This document shows, piece after piece, positions 24,175-33,824 of a stretch of DNA of 64,000 nt. This DNA is from Megalonaias nervosa (Eukaryota > Mollusca > Bivalvia > Unionida > Unionidae), in NCBI GenBank assembly GCA_016617855.1, contig JAECUM010004430.1, forward strand, positions 1 through 64,000. The letters run 5' to 3'. Each line of letters begins with the position of its first letter. Positions within the stretch are counted from its first letter, which is position 1. The notes under the pieces are model-generated. The model did no database searches, was not told the origin of the DNA, and saw only the letters and a program-made list of their open reading frames with translations. The translations under genes and the position numbers were made by a program.

Positions 24175-24490
24175 AACTCAGAATCACTGATTAATCTTGG
24201 GTTATATTCAGATGCTGTCTCAACCCCCTTATGTAGATGCAGAAACAGCATCAGAACATACTGTATCACTGAATATAATAGGATCATTGATTAGTTTCAT
24301 GGGTGATGTCAGATGCTATCTCCCCTCCCACTCCCATGATGATACAAAATAGTGCCATAACATACTGTGTATGTAAATACAGTAGAATTGTTGATTCTCC
24401 CCCTCCCCCCATGCAGCTGCAGAAACAATGCCAAAACGTTATGTATCCATATATATAGTAGAAAGCACAGGGGATTCCTGTCAGGTCTCA
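24175..24490. repeat. Degenerate tandem repeat, ~115-bp unit, about three copies
   Basis: Each unit contains a pyrimidine-rich block (CAACCCCCTTATG, CTCCCCTCCCACTCCCATGA, CTCCCCCTCCCCCCATGCAG), then a GCAGAAACA or related block, then CATACTGT or ACGTTATGT, then TAATAG/ACAGTAG. The copies are strongly diverged. Confidence 0.6.
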
Positions 24491-24734
24491 GAATCATATG
24501 ATCAGTGACTCAAAAGGCTTTGCTGTTGATATGTTGATTGTTGATGAGTAGAAATGGCATTTATATATTATATTCACACTGGGGATAAGCCTTGGACCCC
24601 ATCAATAAGGTGTGATAGCTTGCAATCATTTACCCCATCCTTGCATGACAATATAAAGAAAACAAGCCGGACAAGAAGATTGCAGTTTGATTAATGCAGT
24701 ATGGACAGAAAACCTGTACCAATAACATACATAT

Positions 24735-25115
24735 GATCAAGTTAGTACCAACCATACTGCACCAGCTGGCTAGACTTCTGAGTATATAGTGTCTTTTGTA
24801 CACTGCTCCAACTGTCCGCTAACTAGTCCAGCCATACAAATGAGCTATGCATGATTACAGTTGTCAGAAGTTTGTTATCTCCAACCTGTGAGCTGCCCAA
24901 ACAGACAGACCACATAGCCAACCAGCCCTTGCCTACCATATTGTACCAGCTGGCCAGACCTCAAAGCATATATCATTTTTGATATGCCATTCTGATTGGT
25001 GACCAGCTGGTTTAACCACAGAATGAGATTACTACTTTAACAGTGGTCATGACTGTTATTTCCAACTGGCAAGCTGGCTGACCAATCAAGCAGTCTGACC
25101 ATTCCTACTGAAATT
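24735..25115. repeat. Tandem duplication, two ~185-bp units
   Basis: The first unit (about 24745-24930) and second unit (about 24935-25110) share ACCAGCTGGC(T/C)AGAC, GTATAT...TTTTTGATA/TTTTGTACA, AGTTGTCA/GTGGTCATGACTGTT, TATCTCCAAC/TATTTCCAAC and GCTG(C/G) blocks in order. The function is unknown. It lies just upstream of the left end of the DIRS-like element. Confidence 0.6.
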
Positions 25116-25256
25116 CATTGTGAACTGGCATTACATGTACTTATAAAGCCATTAAATCAAGTCAAACTGTTCATGCTTCCAAAATGTGATCACTACTTAC
25201 TGTATATCCAGTTTGTAAAATGATGATGCATTCTGATGATACTTCATCACTTCTCC

Positions 25257-25385
25257 TTTGAATACATTCCCCAATCACATTAACATTAACATTAGGAATA
25301 TAAGTCTGTTACCTCCCAAATCCAGCCCTACTAATAGATAAAAATGTATCTATTCTGTCTATATTATACAGACAAAGGGCAATTA
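25257..25385 (-). repeat. Left inverted terminal repeat of the DIRS-like element
   Basis: Reading the - strand gives GGGCTGGATTTGGGAGGTAA, then CTTATATTCCTAA, then TTAATGTGATTGGGGAA. This closely matches 29755-29870 on the + strand and, less closely, 31315-31440 on the + strand. The opposite orientation of this copy to the one after the recombinase region fits the inverted terminal repeats of DIRS-type retroelements. Confidence 0.75.
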
Positions 25386-25754
25386 TAGCTCTTGCCAATT
25401 TCCTCTTCTTTCCACCACTAGGCATTTTAAGTTGTAAAGTTTTGCTTCCATACACAACATAGTATGGAATAAGTATTTTTGTGTGAAATTCAAGCCTTTC
25501 ATGCAAAATTTGGGATTTATCTGGATTAATATTGATTCATAAACAAATAGTATACATTATTTGCTTTTAATTTGCAGGATATTTTGTGAAATTTATCACT
25601 TTCTCAGACTTGGTAATTTTTCACTGCATGGTATTGCAAACTTTCAGTGATGCATGTTGACTTTCATGCACTGTTTTTAATGGGTGTTATTTAGTGAATT
25701 ATTACCACATGTGTTATTTTATCTATTGTTGCTATTTTTTATAATTTCAGAAAC

Positions 25755-25895
25755 ATGCCTTTTGCATGTAGCAAATGCAAGAATACAAAGCATGAGTTCT
25801 GCCTGGTGTGTACCAAATGTACCTCTTCTTCCCCTTGGAGCATGTGCAATTTGTGGTCAAATGACACCTGGTCAGCTATTCTGAAAAAACACTAG
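25755..25895 (+). pseudogene. Cys-rich N-terminal piece of a DIRS-type gag-like ORF
   Basis: A 46-residue open frame begins MPFACSKCKNTKHEFCLVCT and continues to a C-x-L-W-S-N-D-T-W block before a stop at 25893. The C-x2-C...H-x2-C-x2-C-x2-C...C pattern recalls the Cys-rich start of the first ORF in DIRS-like elements. It could also be read as a zinc ribbon of the RBR ubiquitin-ligase kind. The location between the DIRS inverted repeats favours the retroelement. The ATG is preceded by a TTTCAG sequence, which I take to be chance. Confidence 0.4.
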
Positions 25896-26073
25896 CAAAA
25901 ATGGAAGAGTCTCCATACTAAATTCCTGTTGTTGAATAAGAATGTGATGGCAGTAAACGTGTCTTTCTCACCATTTTGTAAAAGTTGATAAATGTGTTTC
26001 ATGCCACATCAAAGCAGGTTCAAAACATTCCCACAGCTTTGATGCTGGATCTGACCTCATTGGTGATTTTCTT

Positions 26074-26330
26074 ACAGTATGACCTCACTATAGTATGCTC
26101 CATTATAACATGAGTTTGGATATAACACAATTGTGGCACGATTCCGAAAATTTCATCTACATACATTTTTCATGTACACAAAAAAAGAAGAAATTTTCTT
26201 AAAAATACGAAAAATGTAAAAAGTTTATTGTCATTTACGGAAAGAGATCGTGTATGAATACCATTGATTTTGTTGGTCAATGTGTCCATCTGCCAAATAT
26301 TGCCATTACTTGGTACATCCATGTACACTC
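26074..26330 (-). repeat. Solo end of the ACAGTGTGACC-type element
   Basis: It begins ACAGTATGACCTCACTATAG, followed by TTTGGATATAACACAATTGTGG. It is the inverted counterpart of 15400-15656, including the TTTTCTTAAAAATACGAAAAA block. It probably inserted into, or was carried by, the DIRS-like element. Confidence 0.7.
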
Positions 26331-26589
26331 CAATCTGTACAACCAACATCTATACTGACTTTTTTATTTTGACAAGCAGCCCATAACAATTCCATGACTA
26401 TATCTGCAGATACATAGAGCCATTTATTCACAGCTTACCCAGTTACATGGTACTGTGACAGTCTTAAGAGATGGAGGCCATGCCTTGTCTATCCCTCTGA
26501 GAATGTATTATACAGATATCAATCTTGGTCCTAACCATGACCCACACACACAGTGTGGGAATATTCTTAATGATGGTTCCTGCTCAGTT

Positions 26590-26910
26590 TCCACCATAGA
26601 GCAAACTGAGTATAGCTTTTAAGGCAGCAATAGAGGAATTTATGGGTGTTGCCAAACTCAGAATGCCCGTCAATTCATCTACACCGGCATTTAAGGTCAA
26701 GGCCTCAGTTGTTTTTAAAGACAAAGTCAGTACTTCCTTCTGTATTCCCTGCAGTTGTGAAAAATCAGGGAAATTGCAGAGAGCATCTGCCAAGATCAGT
26801 GACCCAGGCAATTCAAAAGCATTCCTTTTTTACTGAGAGACAACTTCCAGCATTCTTTGCAATCTCGCTGGTACAAGACCCATTCCAACACCTTCATAGA
26901 TCTCCTAGCA
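26590..26910 (+). pseudogene. Open stretch inside the DIRS-like element, possibly gag remnant
   Basis: The + strand frames 26642-26836 and 26646-26921 cover this interval. One reads around FKVKASVVFKDKVSTSF and then KISDPGNSK. The composition and position between the Cys-rich piece and the RNase H region suggest the remainder of the DIRS gag-like ORF. The motif evidence is weak and no family match is certain. An opposite-strand open frame (26584-26811) is probably a shadow. Confidence 0.25.
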
Positions 26911-26954
26911 TTAGACAATAATTACGTTGTGATCAATCTGACTTTGCCTGCTTT

Positions 26955-27960
26955 TATATGGTCTTCTTCAGTTGTCCATTGTGTCTGAAGATGATGCTAG
27001 TTATTCAGCTCATGGTAATTATGCATGTGTCTTCTGAGTCCAAAGCTGGATGCACATGGGATGTTATAGGTTGGGCATAGGAAGTCTGTAGACATGATGG
27101 TCACTTTGGTTGAGATGCCAAAGTGCTCTTGAGTACTTCCTATTTGCAAAGACCTCTCCTGTCAAGTTGTCATGGAACAACTGGATAAGGGTAGTGAACT
27201 GGGCAAATAAGTTTTCCAAGGACAAACCACAGGTCTTCTCTATTTACAGAGTTGAAAGCCTTGGTGAGGTCAGTGAACACTGTATAGAGATCCATGTGCT
27301 GTTCCATGCATTTCTGTTGTATTTGCCTCACAGTGAAGATCATGTGCTGCAGCCTAGACAGAATCCACACTGTGATTCAGGTAGCTGTTCCTCTGAGATG
27401 ATTATGACAAGTCTGTTCCGGATTGTATGGGCAAGAATTTTACCTGCAATGGATAGCAGAGAAATTCCTTTTTAGCTGTTGCAGTCAGGTCAGTGAGATG
27501 ATGATGGCATCTTGTAGATCTGCAGGCATCTCCTCCTCATCAAGATACTGGCGAGGATGTCATGGAAAGCTGCAAACGCTTCTGTGCCAAAAGCCTTGAA
27601 TACCTCTGCAGGATTCCGTCTTTTCCTGGTACTCTGCCACAGTTCATCTGTTAAATGACCTTCCACACCTCCTCCTCAGATGGGGCAAGTCCAGCTCATT
27701 GCAGACTGGTCTGTGGTGGATTTGTTGCAGTATTGCGCTATTTACAGTGGATGGGAGATTGAGGAGCAGTGTTTCTTCCATCTTGTTTTATCCCTTTTGT
27801 GTCTTTGATGGTTGTAGTGCCATCTTCTGTGAGTAGAAGGGTAGATCCTTATCTGGATGGGCTATAAACAATTATAATAGCAAAGAACATTTTGGAATTC
27901 TTTATATTAGCCTTGATTTCTCACCATCGATCGTGCATTTTGCGTAGTTCCCATTGAGCC
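26955..27960 (-). mobile_element. Non-LTR (LINE) reverse transcriptase relic on the minus strand
   Basis: Reading - from 27900 down gives a linker, then the RT start with a P-x-x-E-E-E-V-W-K block (27670), then GKDGI (27620), then a V-F-K-A-F-G-T-E-A block. After that come the region preceding D-A-I-I-I-S-L (27490), an E-S-Q-C-G-F block (27370), and MDLYTVFTDLTKAFNSVNRE (27250-27300). The RT then stops short. Reading soon reaches a C-terminal zinc finger at 27105-26990, F-G-L-R-R-H-M-H with preceding Cys residues. The middle of the RT, including the catalytic YADD box, is missing, so the copy carries an internal deletion. It lies inside the DIRS-like element. Confidence 0.75.
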
Positions 27961-28299
27961 CTTGCCTGCAGGTGCTAGAACAGTACAGTCAAGTATGGGT
28001 TGCACAACAAAACCTGTGCAGGAGAACTTTTAAGTAGGGAAAGTTATTGCACAGGGATGATCTCACTCTCTCGGCCACAGTGGCACAAAGAATCTTTACA
28101 TCTGGAGACTCTGTGGGCTGCAGCGGATAGCCATGGCTTTTAATGTGCCTTGTAAGTGCCCTTGGCACTCCGTAGTGGTGGGTAAAGACATTCTGCACAA
28201 CACTTAACAAGCTCATAAACAATATAGTGGCCAAATTGTCGTTGTTGAATTTAAAAGAGAGAGGAATTGCAGAGGCAGGCATCCCAAGAACTGCCTCTC

Positions 28300-28925
28300 T
28301 ATGTCTCTGCAGCAACCATCGACCTATACATCATCTCGGAAGGAACCTCAATGAGATGAGATGTTGAGGTACAAGATTGTTCACTGTACAACCCAAAAGT
28401 CAGCCATGATCCCAGTCCTGTATATGAAGACAATCTGTTACTGGGATTCGATACTGTCAGTGAACAGTGGGGTCCTGAGGACACAGGTCACCACATCAAT
28501 CTCTAGGAGAAAGCTGTTTTAAAAACCTTTCATATATATTGAATGACCAAGATGGTTCTCATCATGTCCATTTACTTGGTGGTTGTGATATACCTCCTCA
28601 AACGGGCTGTACTGAATCACCCAGCTCAACATTCTGGTCTGGGCTTTCTGCCAGTGTGCACACAATGCAATGTCGACATCCAGATCAGACATATTACCAG
28701 CAGACTCAGTGTCTTGGCCAAGTCCTTCAAGGAGGGAACATATTCTCCATAATGAATGGTCCCTCCATCCATTGGTCTTTCATCAGATTTGTCAGCTATA
28801 TGGTCATTTGATGACTGAACTTTTTACAACCAGGTGGAATCAACAACTGTCCACTTTTGTTTCTCCACCATCAGATCCCAAGGTCTGGTCCACATCTTCA
28901 CTAGCCAAGGCTGTGATATGTTAAC
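28300..28925 (+). pseudogene. DIRS-like RNase H and connection region
   Basis: Several frames show the typical sequence of DIRS-type ORF3. A V-L-R-T-Q-V-T-T block lies at about 28470. A motif around D-I-L-P-A-D-S-V-S-W-P-S at about 28690 corresponds to the ...N-x-L-A-D-x-L-S-R... end of RNase H. Then comes NEWSLHPLVFHQICQLYG (28751-28805), followed by ELFTTRWNQQLSTFVSPPSD (28818-28877). E-W-S-L-H-P-x-V-F and L-F-A-x-R-x-N-x-x-L-P-x-F-V-S-P-x-x-D-P are hallmarks of this class. Multiple frameshifts and stops break it. The RT domain upstream was not recognised. Confidence 0.75.
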
Positions 28926-29750
28926 CCTATCTTCACCTTGGCGGATCAGTCAGATATTTCTGTGCTTTGGGTCTGTGAATTTCACTGGATATGGTGGCAA
29001 GCCACTGCATCCAGTCAAAATCAAGTTGTTCAAATTTGAACACAGTTCCTACATGATCGAGACAAGGGGTGCACACAGTTGGAAATGGACACTGCCAGTC
29101 CATGTTTATACAAAATGCATCCTTTCACTCAAATACACCTGTAAATGGCTTCTTTGGGGTCCTTATGATGCAGCTTGGTTTCGTAGCTGGGAATTGGTTG
29201 CTGTCAGTGGGCAGTCCAAAACATAACATTATAATACAACCTCTCTCCTGTATTGACACAACCCAAGAGTCTTTCAGACAGGACCTGGTATGTGTGCTCA
29301 TTCTTTATCTGAAGCAGACTGAGGCAGCTTGTGGAGCTCAAAGATGCCTCTTTCTCCCAGTTAAACCTGAGAAAGTGGACATAACCCCTTAAGCCCTCTC
29401 ATCGTGGTTGCAGTAGGCAATATGCATGTCATACTCAGACAATAATATCACTAGAACAGAGTCATCTCTGTGAGCCTTGCCTTGACTGTCTTATCTCTAT
29501 CAATGATATCACTGCGGCCACAAGTTGGCATGCACAACCTTGTGAGGCTTATCTAGGAGACTTTGGTCCCCAGTGACAAACTCGGGATCTGGTAGACCCA
29601 GTCTCAGTCACACAAATGGCTACCAGACACATTTGAGATAGCACAACCTTTGGATGAGCACCCAACACAGCTTTCACTGGATTAGGCCAGAAATTTTATG
29701 TGATAGAAAGATTTCTTCTTATCAGACTTAACCACATCACCTCCATTTGT
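28926..29750 (+). pseudogene. DIRS-like tyrosine recombinase relic
   Basis: After the RNase H connection, the reading passes through a segment at about 29260-29395: FRQDLVCVLILYLKQTEAAC, then RCLFLPVKPEKVDITP. This matches the part of DIRS/Ngaro recombinases where a Y-L-x-R-T-x-x-x-R...Q-R-L-F-I/V-P/S-V-K-P...D-I-S/T-P block precedes the catalytic H-x-x-R. The H-x-x-R box and the tyrosine were not confidently located because frames shift repeatedly after 29395. The segment ends next to the right terminal repeat, as expected for this class. Tyrosine recombinase retrotransposons integrate by site-specific recombination and leave no target duplication. Confidence 0.7.
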
Positions 29751-29754
29751 GCTG

Positions 29755-29870
29755 GATAGACAGAAAAGATAGATTTTCATCTTTGGAAGAGCTGGATTTG
29801 GGAGGTAGTATGGCTTATATTCCTAACATTAATGTGATTGGGTAAGTATTCCAAGAAAAACATAATTTAC
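29755..29870 (+). repeat. Right inverted terminal repeat of the DIRS-like element
   Basis: AGAGCTGGATTTGGGAGGTA, then GGCTTATATTCCTAACATTA, then ATGTGATTGGG is the inverse of 25257-25385. The match is high apart from a 6-bp ATTAAC duplication in the left copy. Confidence 0.75.
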
Positions 29871-31314
29871 TGAAAAAGTTTGCTTTTGTCTCTATCAGAA
29901 TGCCATCCTCCATATTCAGTCACTTCTACAGAGTCATTGCCTTGGTAGATATAGAGCATGATGACAACAGTTTGTCATTCAGAACCTTGCTACAATTGTT
30001 CAAGATTGCAAAAATTACTGGGCATCATATGGAACATTCAGAATTTTGTAATTCAAGAGCTTCCTTATGGTGAGTTTGTCAAATGCATCTTTCTTACCCC
30101 ACAGGTAGAATGTCATGTTCGGACATAAATTGTGCAGACAAGTCATTAACACCATGTCAGAGTTAGAAACATTCTGTCGACTTCCTCCCTACTTGACTTC
30201 ATGCATCTAATGATTTTTTTTGTCTAGCTAAGAAAGCCGCTATCATTATTGTTTTTCCATAGACAGTTGTCACCAGATAATTCACAGTGGTGGTTCTCAA
30301 TGATGACAGATTTTTCTCTTTTTCTCCTGGCCAAGTGAATTATAAATGGTCATATACCCCAGTTTTCACATGTAGGCATGGAGGAGAAAGAGAGGATCAC
30401 AGTTTTTCTCCTTCCCCAGGCCTTCCATCAAATACCAGTGATTTACACACCTCAGGTCCCAGAATGCAACCTTTCCATCTGATTTGGACCAACCAGTCTC
30501 GCAAACTAACGGGTGATGCAAACAGTGTCAGAGGGTCTCGAGATTTCATTATGCAAACACCTCCATTCTGATCTTCTTGTCTTCGTAAAGGAACTCCCAA
30601 TTGATCCCATGAAGAGAGATGTTTATACACAAGAAAATCCAGCTTTTCTGCTTGTAAAAGGAGATGCTTAGATGGCACAAAAACCAAAGGGTGTTTTATG
30701 TGATTCTGTAAGAGTTCAGAGTACTCTGATTTCAACTCTAAAATATGAGCAACTTTTTGAGTATAGCCTTGAATGTTACGTCTAAATTCAGGATATATTG
30801 GAGTCAGATGACTGGCATACCCAGTCTGCCATCTCTGGTTTCCATTACCATGATATGGCCTAGCTTAGGAGATAACTAAATTTCTTTGGATTAATAATAA
30901 ATGCACAGACATTGACCATTCCCCATTTGTGAAAGCACAACCTTTGACCCAGACATGAATTTGCCTCTTTTGCTGGATTTGCCCAGGACAATAATCAAAT
31001 GTGGAATCCCACAGGGATCTCCAGTGCACGTATCTAAACATATTGTCCTGTTATGCTAAACTTACATTGAAATGTTCATCCTTTTAGGAGAGCAGTTGTG
31101 TTCCTCCTGGGTGATGCAGGCAGAAGTAGGATACTCAGCATTTCCTCATCTTACATATTCTCCTAATGTAATGTGATGAGGTAATATCTCCCACCCTTCC
31201 CAGCAATGCAAGCATCCTTTAATGTGTTGCTTGAGTAAAATGGTTTAAATGGGGTATAATGCTAACCACCTGATGAGTAGAAAGAGGGATTAACCTGTAA
31301 GAGTTGCTTTCTTT
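29871..31314. other. Unassigned DNA between two DIRS-type terminal repeats
   Basis: It contains a 112-residue open frame on the - strand (30397-30735) and an overlapping 94-residue frame on + (30287-30571), neither with recognised motifs. The flanking terminal repeats suggest it belongs to a second DIRS-like copy, but I saw no RT, RNase H or recombinase signature. Confidence 0.35.
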
Positions 31315-31440
31315 TGTACAGTATAATATATTCAGTCTTTCTGGTAGGGCTGGATTTGAAGGTAGCAAAGAAAGTTATCCTAATGGAATATGGTCAGGAA
31401 AGTATTATCAAAGAAATATAATTTACTAAAATATTTGCTT
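31315..31440 (+). repeat. Third copy of the DIRS-like terminal repeat
   Basis: GTATAATATATTCAGTCTTT followed by CTGGTAGGGCTGGATTTGA matches the - strand of 25330-25385. The tail AAATATAATTTACTAAAA with TTTGCTTTT matches 29868-29893. It is in direct orientation to the right terminal repeat. It may mark the end of a second, adjoining DIRS-like copy or a split terminal repeat. Confidence 0.6.
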
Positions 31441-31810
31441 TTCACTAGAAGACTTTTAACAATGTCTTGTTAGTACTAAATGAAAATGGCGCCCATCTGA
31501 CACCAGTATGAAAATTGTGCTACAATTTACCAGTTTACCGGGATATTTTTTCCAGTGGTATGTATCATAGTACCGTTTCACTATACCGGTACATCATTAG
31601 TTTCCATTTGTAAGAAATTACAGAAATTCCCAAGGAATCTTGTTAAAATTTTAATATTAACAGTATTTTTTCATTATTCTAGACAAAATAGTTCCAAACA
31701 TTATCTTTTTCCACAAAACACTTCTTCAAATTAACTGTGAATATTGCTAATATAATTATATTTATGATCCTTTAGTCATATATTTGACATGTCATGAATG
31801 CCAATGCAGT

Positions 31811-32258
31811 GGCCAAATGGACAATGTTTTTAGCTTTTCAACTACATATACAAACAATAAAGTTAACCTGAAGCGAAGGACTTCATCAGCAGACTGATTT
31901 AATCTCTAGTGACTGTTAACATGGAATGGTGAGATGTTAACAGATTGTCCCAGAAATGTGATAAGTTGTAATGGCCCTGTTCAGCGTCAGTTTGTGCGCA
32001 TGGATGTAGATTGATTCCATAATCCCCCCGCTCGATCCAGGCTTGTTCCCAATGTAGAATTTTTACTGAGTTCCAAGTTATAGTATGGCCAGGACAAACA
32101 ATATGGATGTGTCGTGATACTTCAGACAAACTTGAACTTGGTCTTCAATATTCATTAAATCTCGCTTTCAGTGACCTTAGCATGAGGACGAAAGCCTCAG
32201 GTTAGCTTTCTCTATTGTTTGTGTATGTAGTTGAAAAGTTAAAAACATTGTCAAATAT
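31811..32258 (-). mobile_element. Penelope-like retroelement 3' fragment between inverted arms
   Basis: The - strand frame (32129-31899) contains HIHIVCPGHTITWNSVKIL, then W-E-Q-A-W-I-E-R, then a short stretch ending Y-N-L-S-H-F-W-D-N-L-L. This resembles the region downstream of the GIY-YIG endonuclease in Penelope-like elements: a H-x-x-x-T-G-H-x-I-x-W block, then W...R...E, then L-x-x-x-W. The fragment lies between inverted arms at 31820-31870 and 32198-32255 (CAGGTTA(A/G)CTTT and TTGTTTGT(A/G)TATGTAGTTG). This is consistent with the inverted pseudo-LTRs known for the class. RT and the GIY-YIG core are absent. Confidence 0.6.
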
Positions 32259-33690
32259 GAATATTACTACACAGTTAAGCTTTCACCAAAAAACAGGTCA
32301 TGTTTTTGTTATTTACTAGTGTAATATGTGAATGTGTTAAGTATTGGACTGGTTGAGAATCATCCTATGATTTTCAGGATTGCATTTGTTTTCTGTCTAA
32401 ACTTTACATAATTTCTCAAGTCCACTAAATACTTTCTTGTTTGTTGAGTGTGTTTTATGTTTACTGAGCCTCTCTGACCAATATAATGCTTGTTGGTTGC
32501 AGGCACCCCACCCACCCAAGCTTTTTATCAGTAGGCTCTCAAATGTCATCAATGATGTTTCTCACAGTAAGTGTAAGCTTAATCATCCCACTTTAGTTAC
32601 ATTTAAATTGCAACTTGTACAACAACTGACATACACATAGCAAATTAATCTACTATGGCCATTTATTGGGGGGGGGGGGGCTATGATTTTCTTTTGAGCT
32701 TTCTGTTTTCTATTCTTTTATCTCAAGATAATTAATATTTTTGCCGTATAATACCATGGATATTACATGTATATCATATTATTTTGCTTTAAATCGCAGA
32801 AAGATGTTTTTTTCCAGCTATTGACAGACAGAAATTTTAAAAAAACATATATCAGGTCCCTGCCACTGAACATTGGTCCCTAATATATTTTCAGTATACC
32901 ATGGTGCACATTGTGGTACATTCAAAACTACCACAGTACAAAATATTTTGTGCTCTCATAGCATTAGTATACATTATTGACATTGAAATATACACATGTG
33001 GATGCAATAGCTGGGTGTTGTTGTGAACAGAGCACACATCAGAGCAAGAACATAAATCACAGGAAAAAAAATAAATTGTATCGTGTAATGTTAACAAACG
33101 TAACATCCAGTGCTAGGGAATTGGTGGTGCAAATATGGCTGCACTTATTAGCATTGTTTCTGTTGATAAGAATTATGCTTTCATGACTGAACATTTGGTG
33201 TCCAACAGCCAATCATCATGCAGATACATTATTTGAAAAATGTTTGTAATTTTTACACTTTACTACTGTCATTGACTGTAGTTACTAGTAGCATAATCTT
33301 TTCTAAAAAACTTGAATGATCACCATGTGAACTGTATGTTAGTGGCTGTGCTGCCTCTAATACATGTACTTTTTGTACATTAGACTAACTGAGATAGCCT
33401 ATTTCCAGAATGAAGTCTTGTTTATACCTTGAGATAATATATTTTGCTCTGTTCTGGAGATTTTGGTACAAAAAAAATAATTGTATTCTTTATTATCAAA
33501 GTTTGCATACATTTTATACTGAAAATCTCTTTAATTTTATGAAATATACTGTAATGGGTACTATCTGTCAAAACTGTTTAAAATTTACCTTGTTGATCAA
33601 TGAGGTTAATGCAATACTAATGATGTCAAGAATTTGAACTAGATTACAAAGGATAGATGATATATAACATTGGATATACCGTAATACTTT
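32259..33690. other. Intron 3, last part, no gene recognised
   Basis: A G12 run lies at about 32670-32681. Open frames at 32437-32640, 32891-33186 and 33410-33637 are short and show no motifs. The segment ends at the exon 4 acceptor. Confidence 0.5.
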
Positions 33691-33694
33691 TCAG

Positions 33695-33824
33695 TTATGG
33701 GAAAAGCTGAGGGTAGTGGAGAGTTGTGGCATGGTCATGTGACAGCCCTTACGGTTGCTCCAGAGTTCAGGAGACTGGGACTAGCTGCCAAGCTTATGAA
33801 CATTTTGGAAGAGATCTCAGAAAA
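33695..33824 (+). CDS. NAA20: NAA20 exon 4 (acetyl-CoA-binding motif, residues 57-99)
   Basis: The exon lies between acceptor CTTTTCAG (33687-33694) and donor GTGAGC (33825). It encodes IMGKAEG, then a short variable stretch, then WHGHVTALTVAPEFRRLGLA and AKLMNILEEISE. The RRLGLA box at residues 82-87 is the acetyl-CoA pyrophosphate-binding R/Q-x-x-G-x-A motif of GNAT enzymes. Compared with the human protein as I know it, two residues are missing in the loop before WHGH. The 130-base exon ends in phase 2 (AA), expecting a Lys or Asn codon next. The rest of the protein, beginning around KGGFFVDLF in the family, was not found in the remaining 30 kb. Confidence 0.95.

Noticed and set aside
25755..25895. 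Host zinc-finger exon of an RBR ubiquitin ligase
   Set aside because: The Cys spacing does not fit well, no splice donor follows, and it lies between the inverted repeats of the DIRS-like element, which better explains it.
30287..30735. Overlapping opposite-strand open frames as a novel gene
   Set aside because: Neither frame shows domains, signal or codon regularity, and repeats lie on both sides. Kept only as an unassigned segment.
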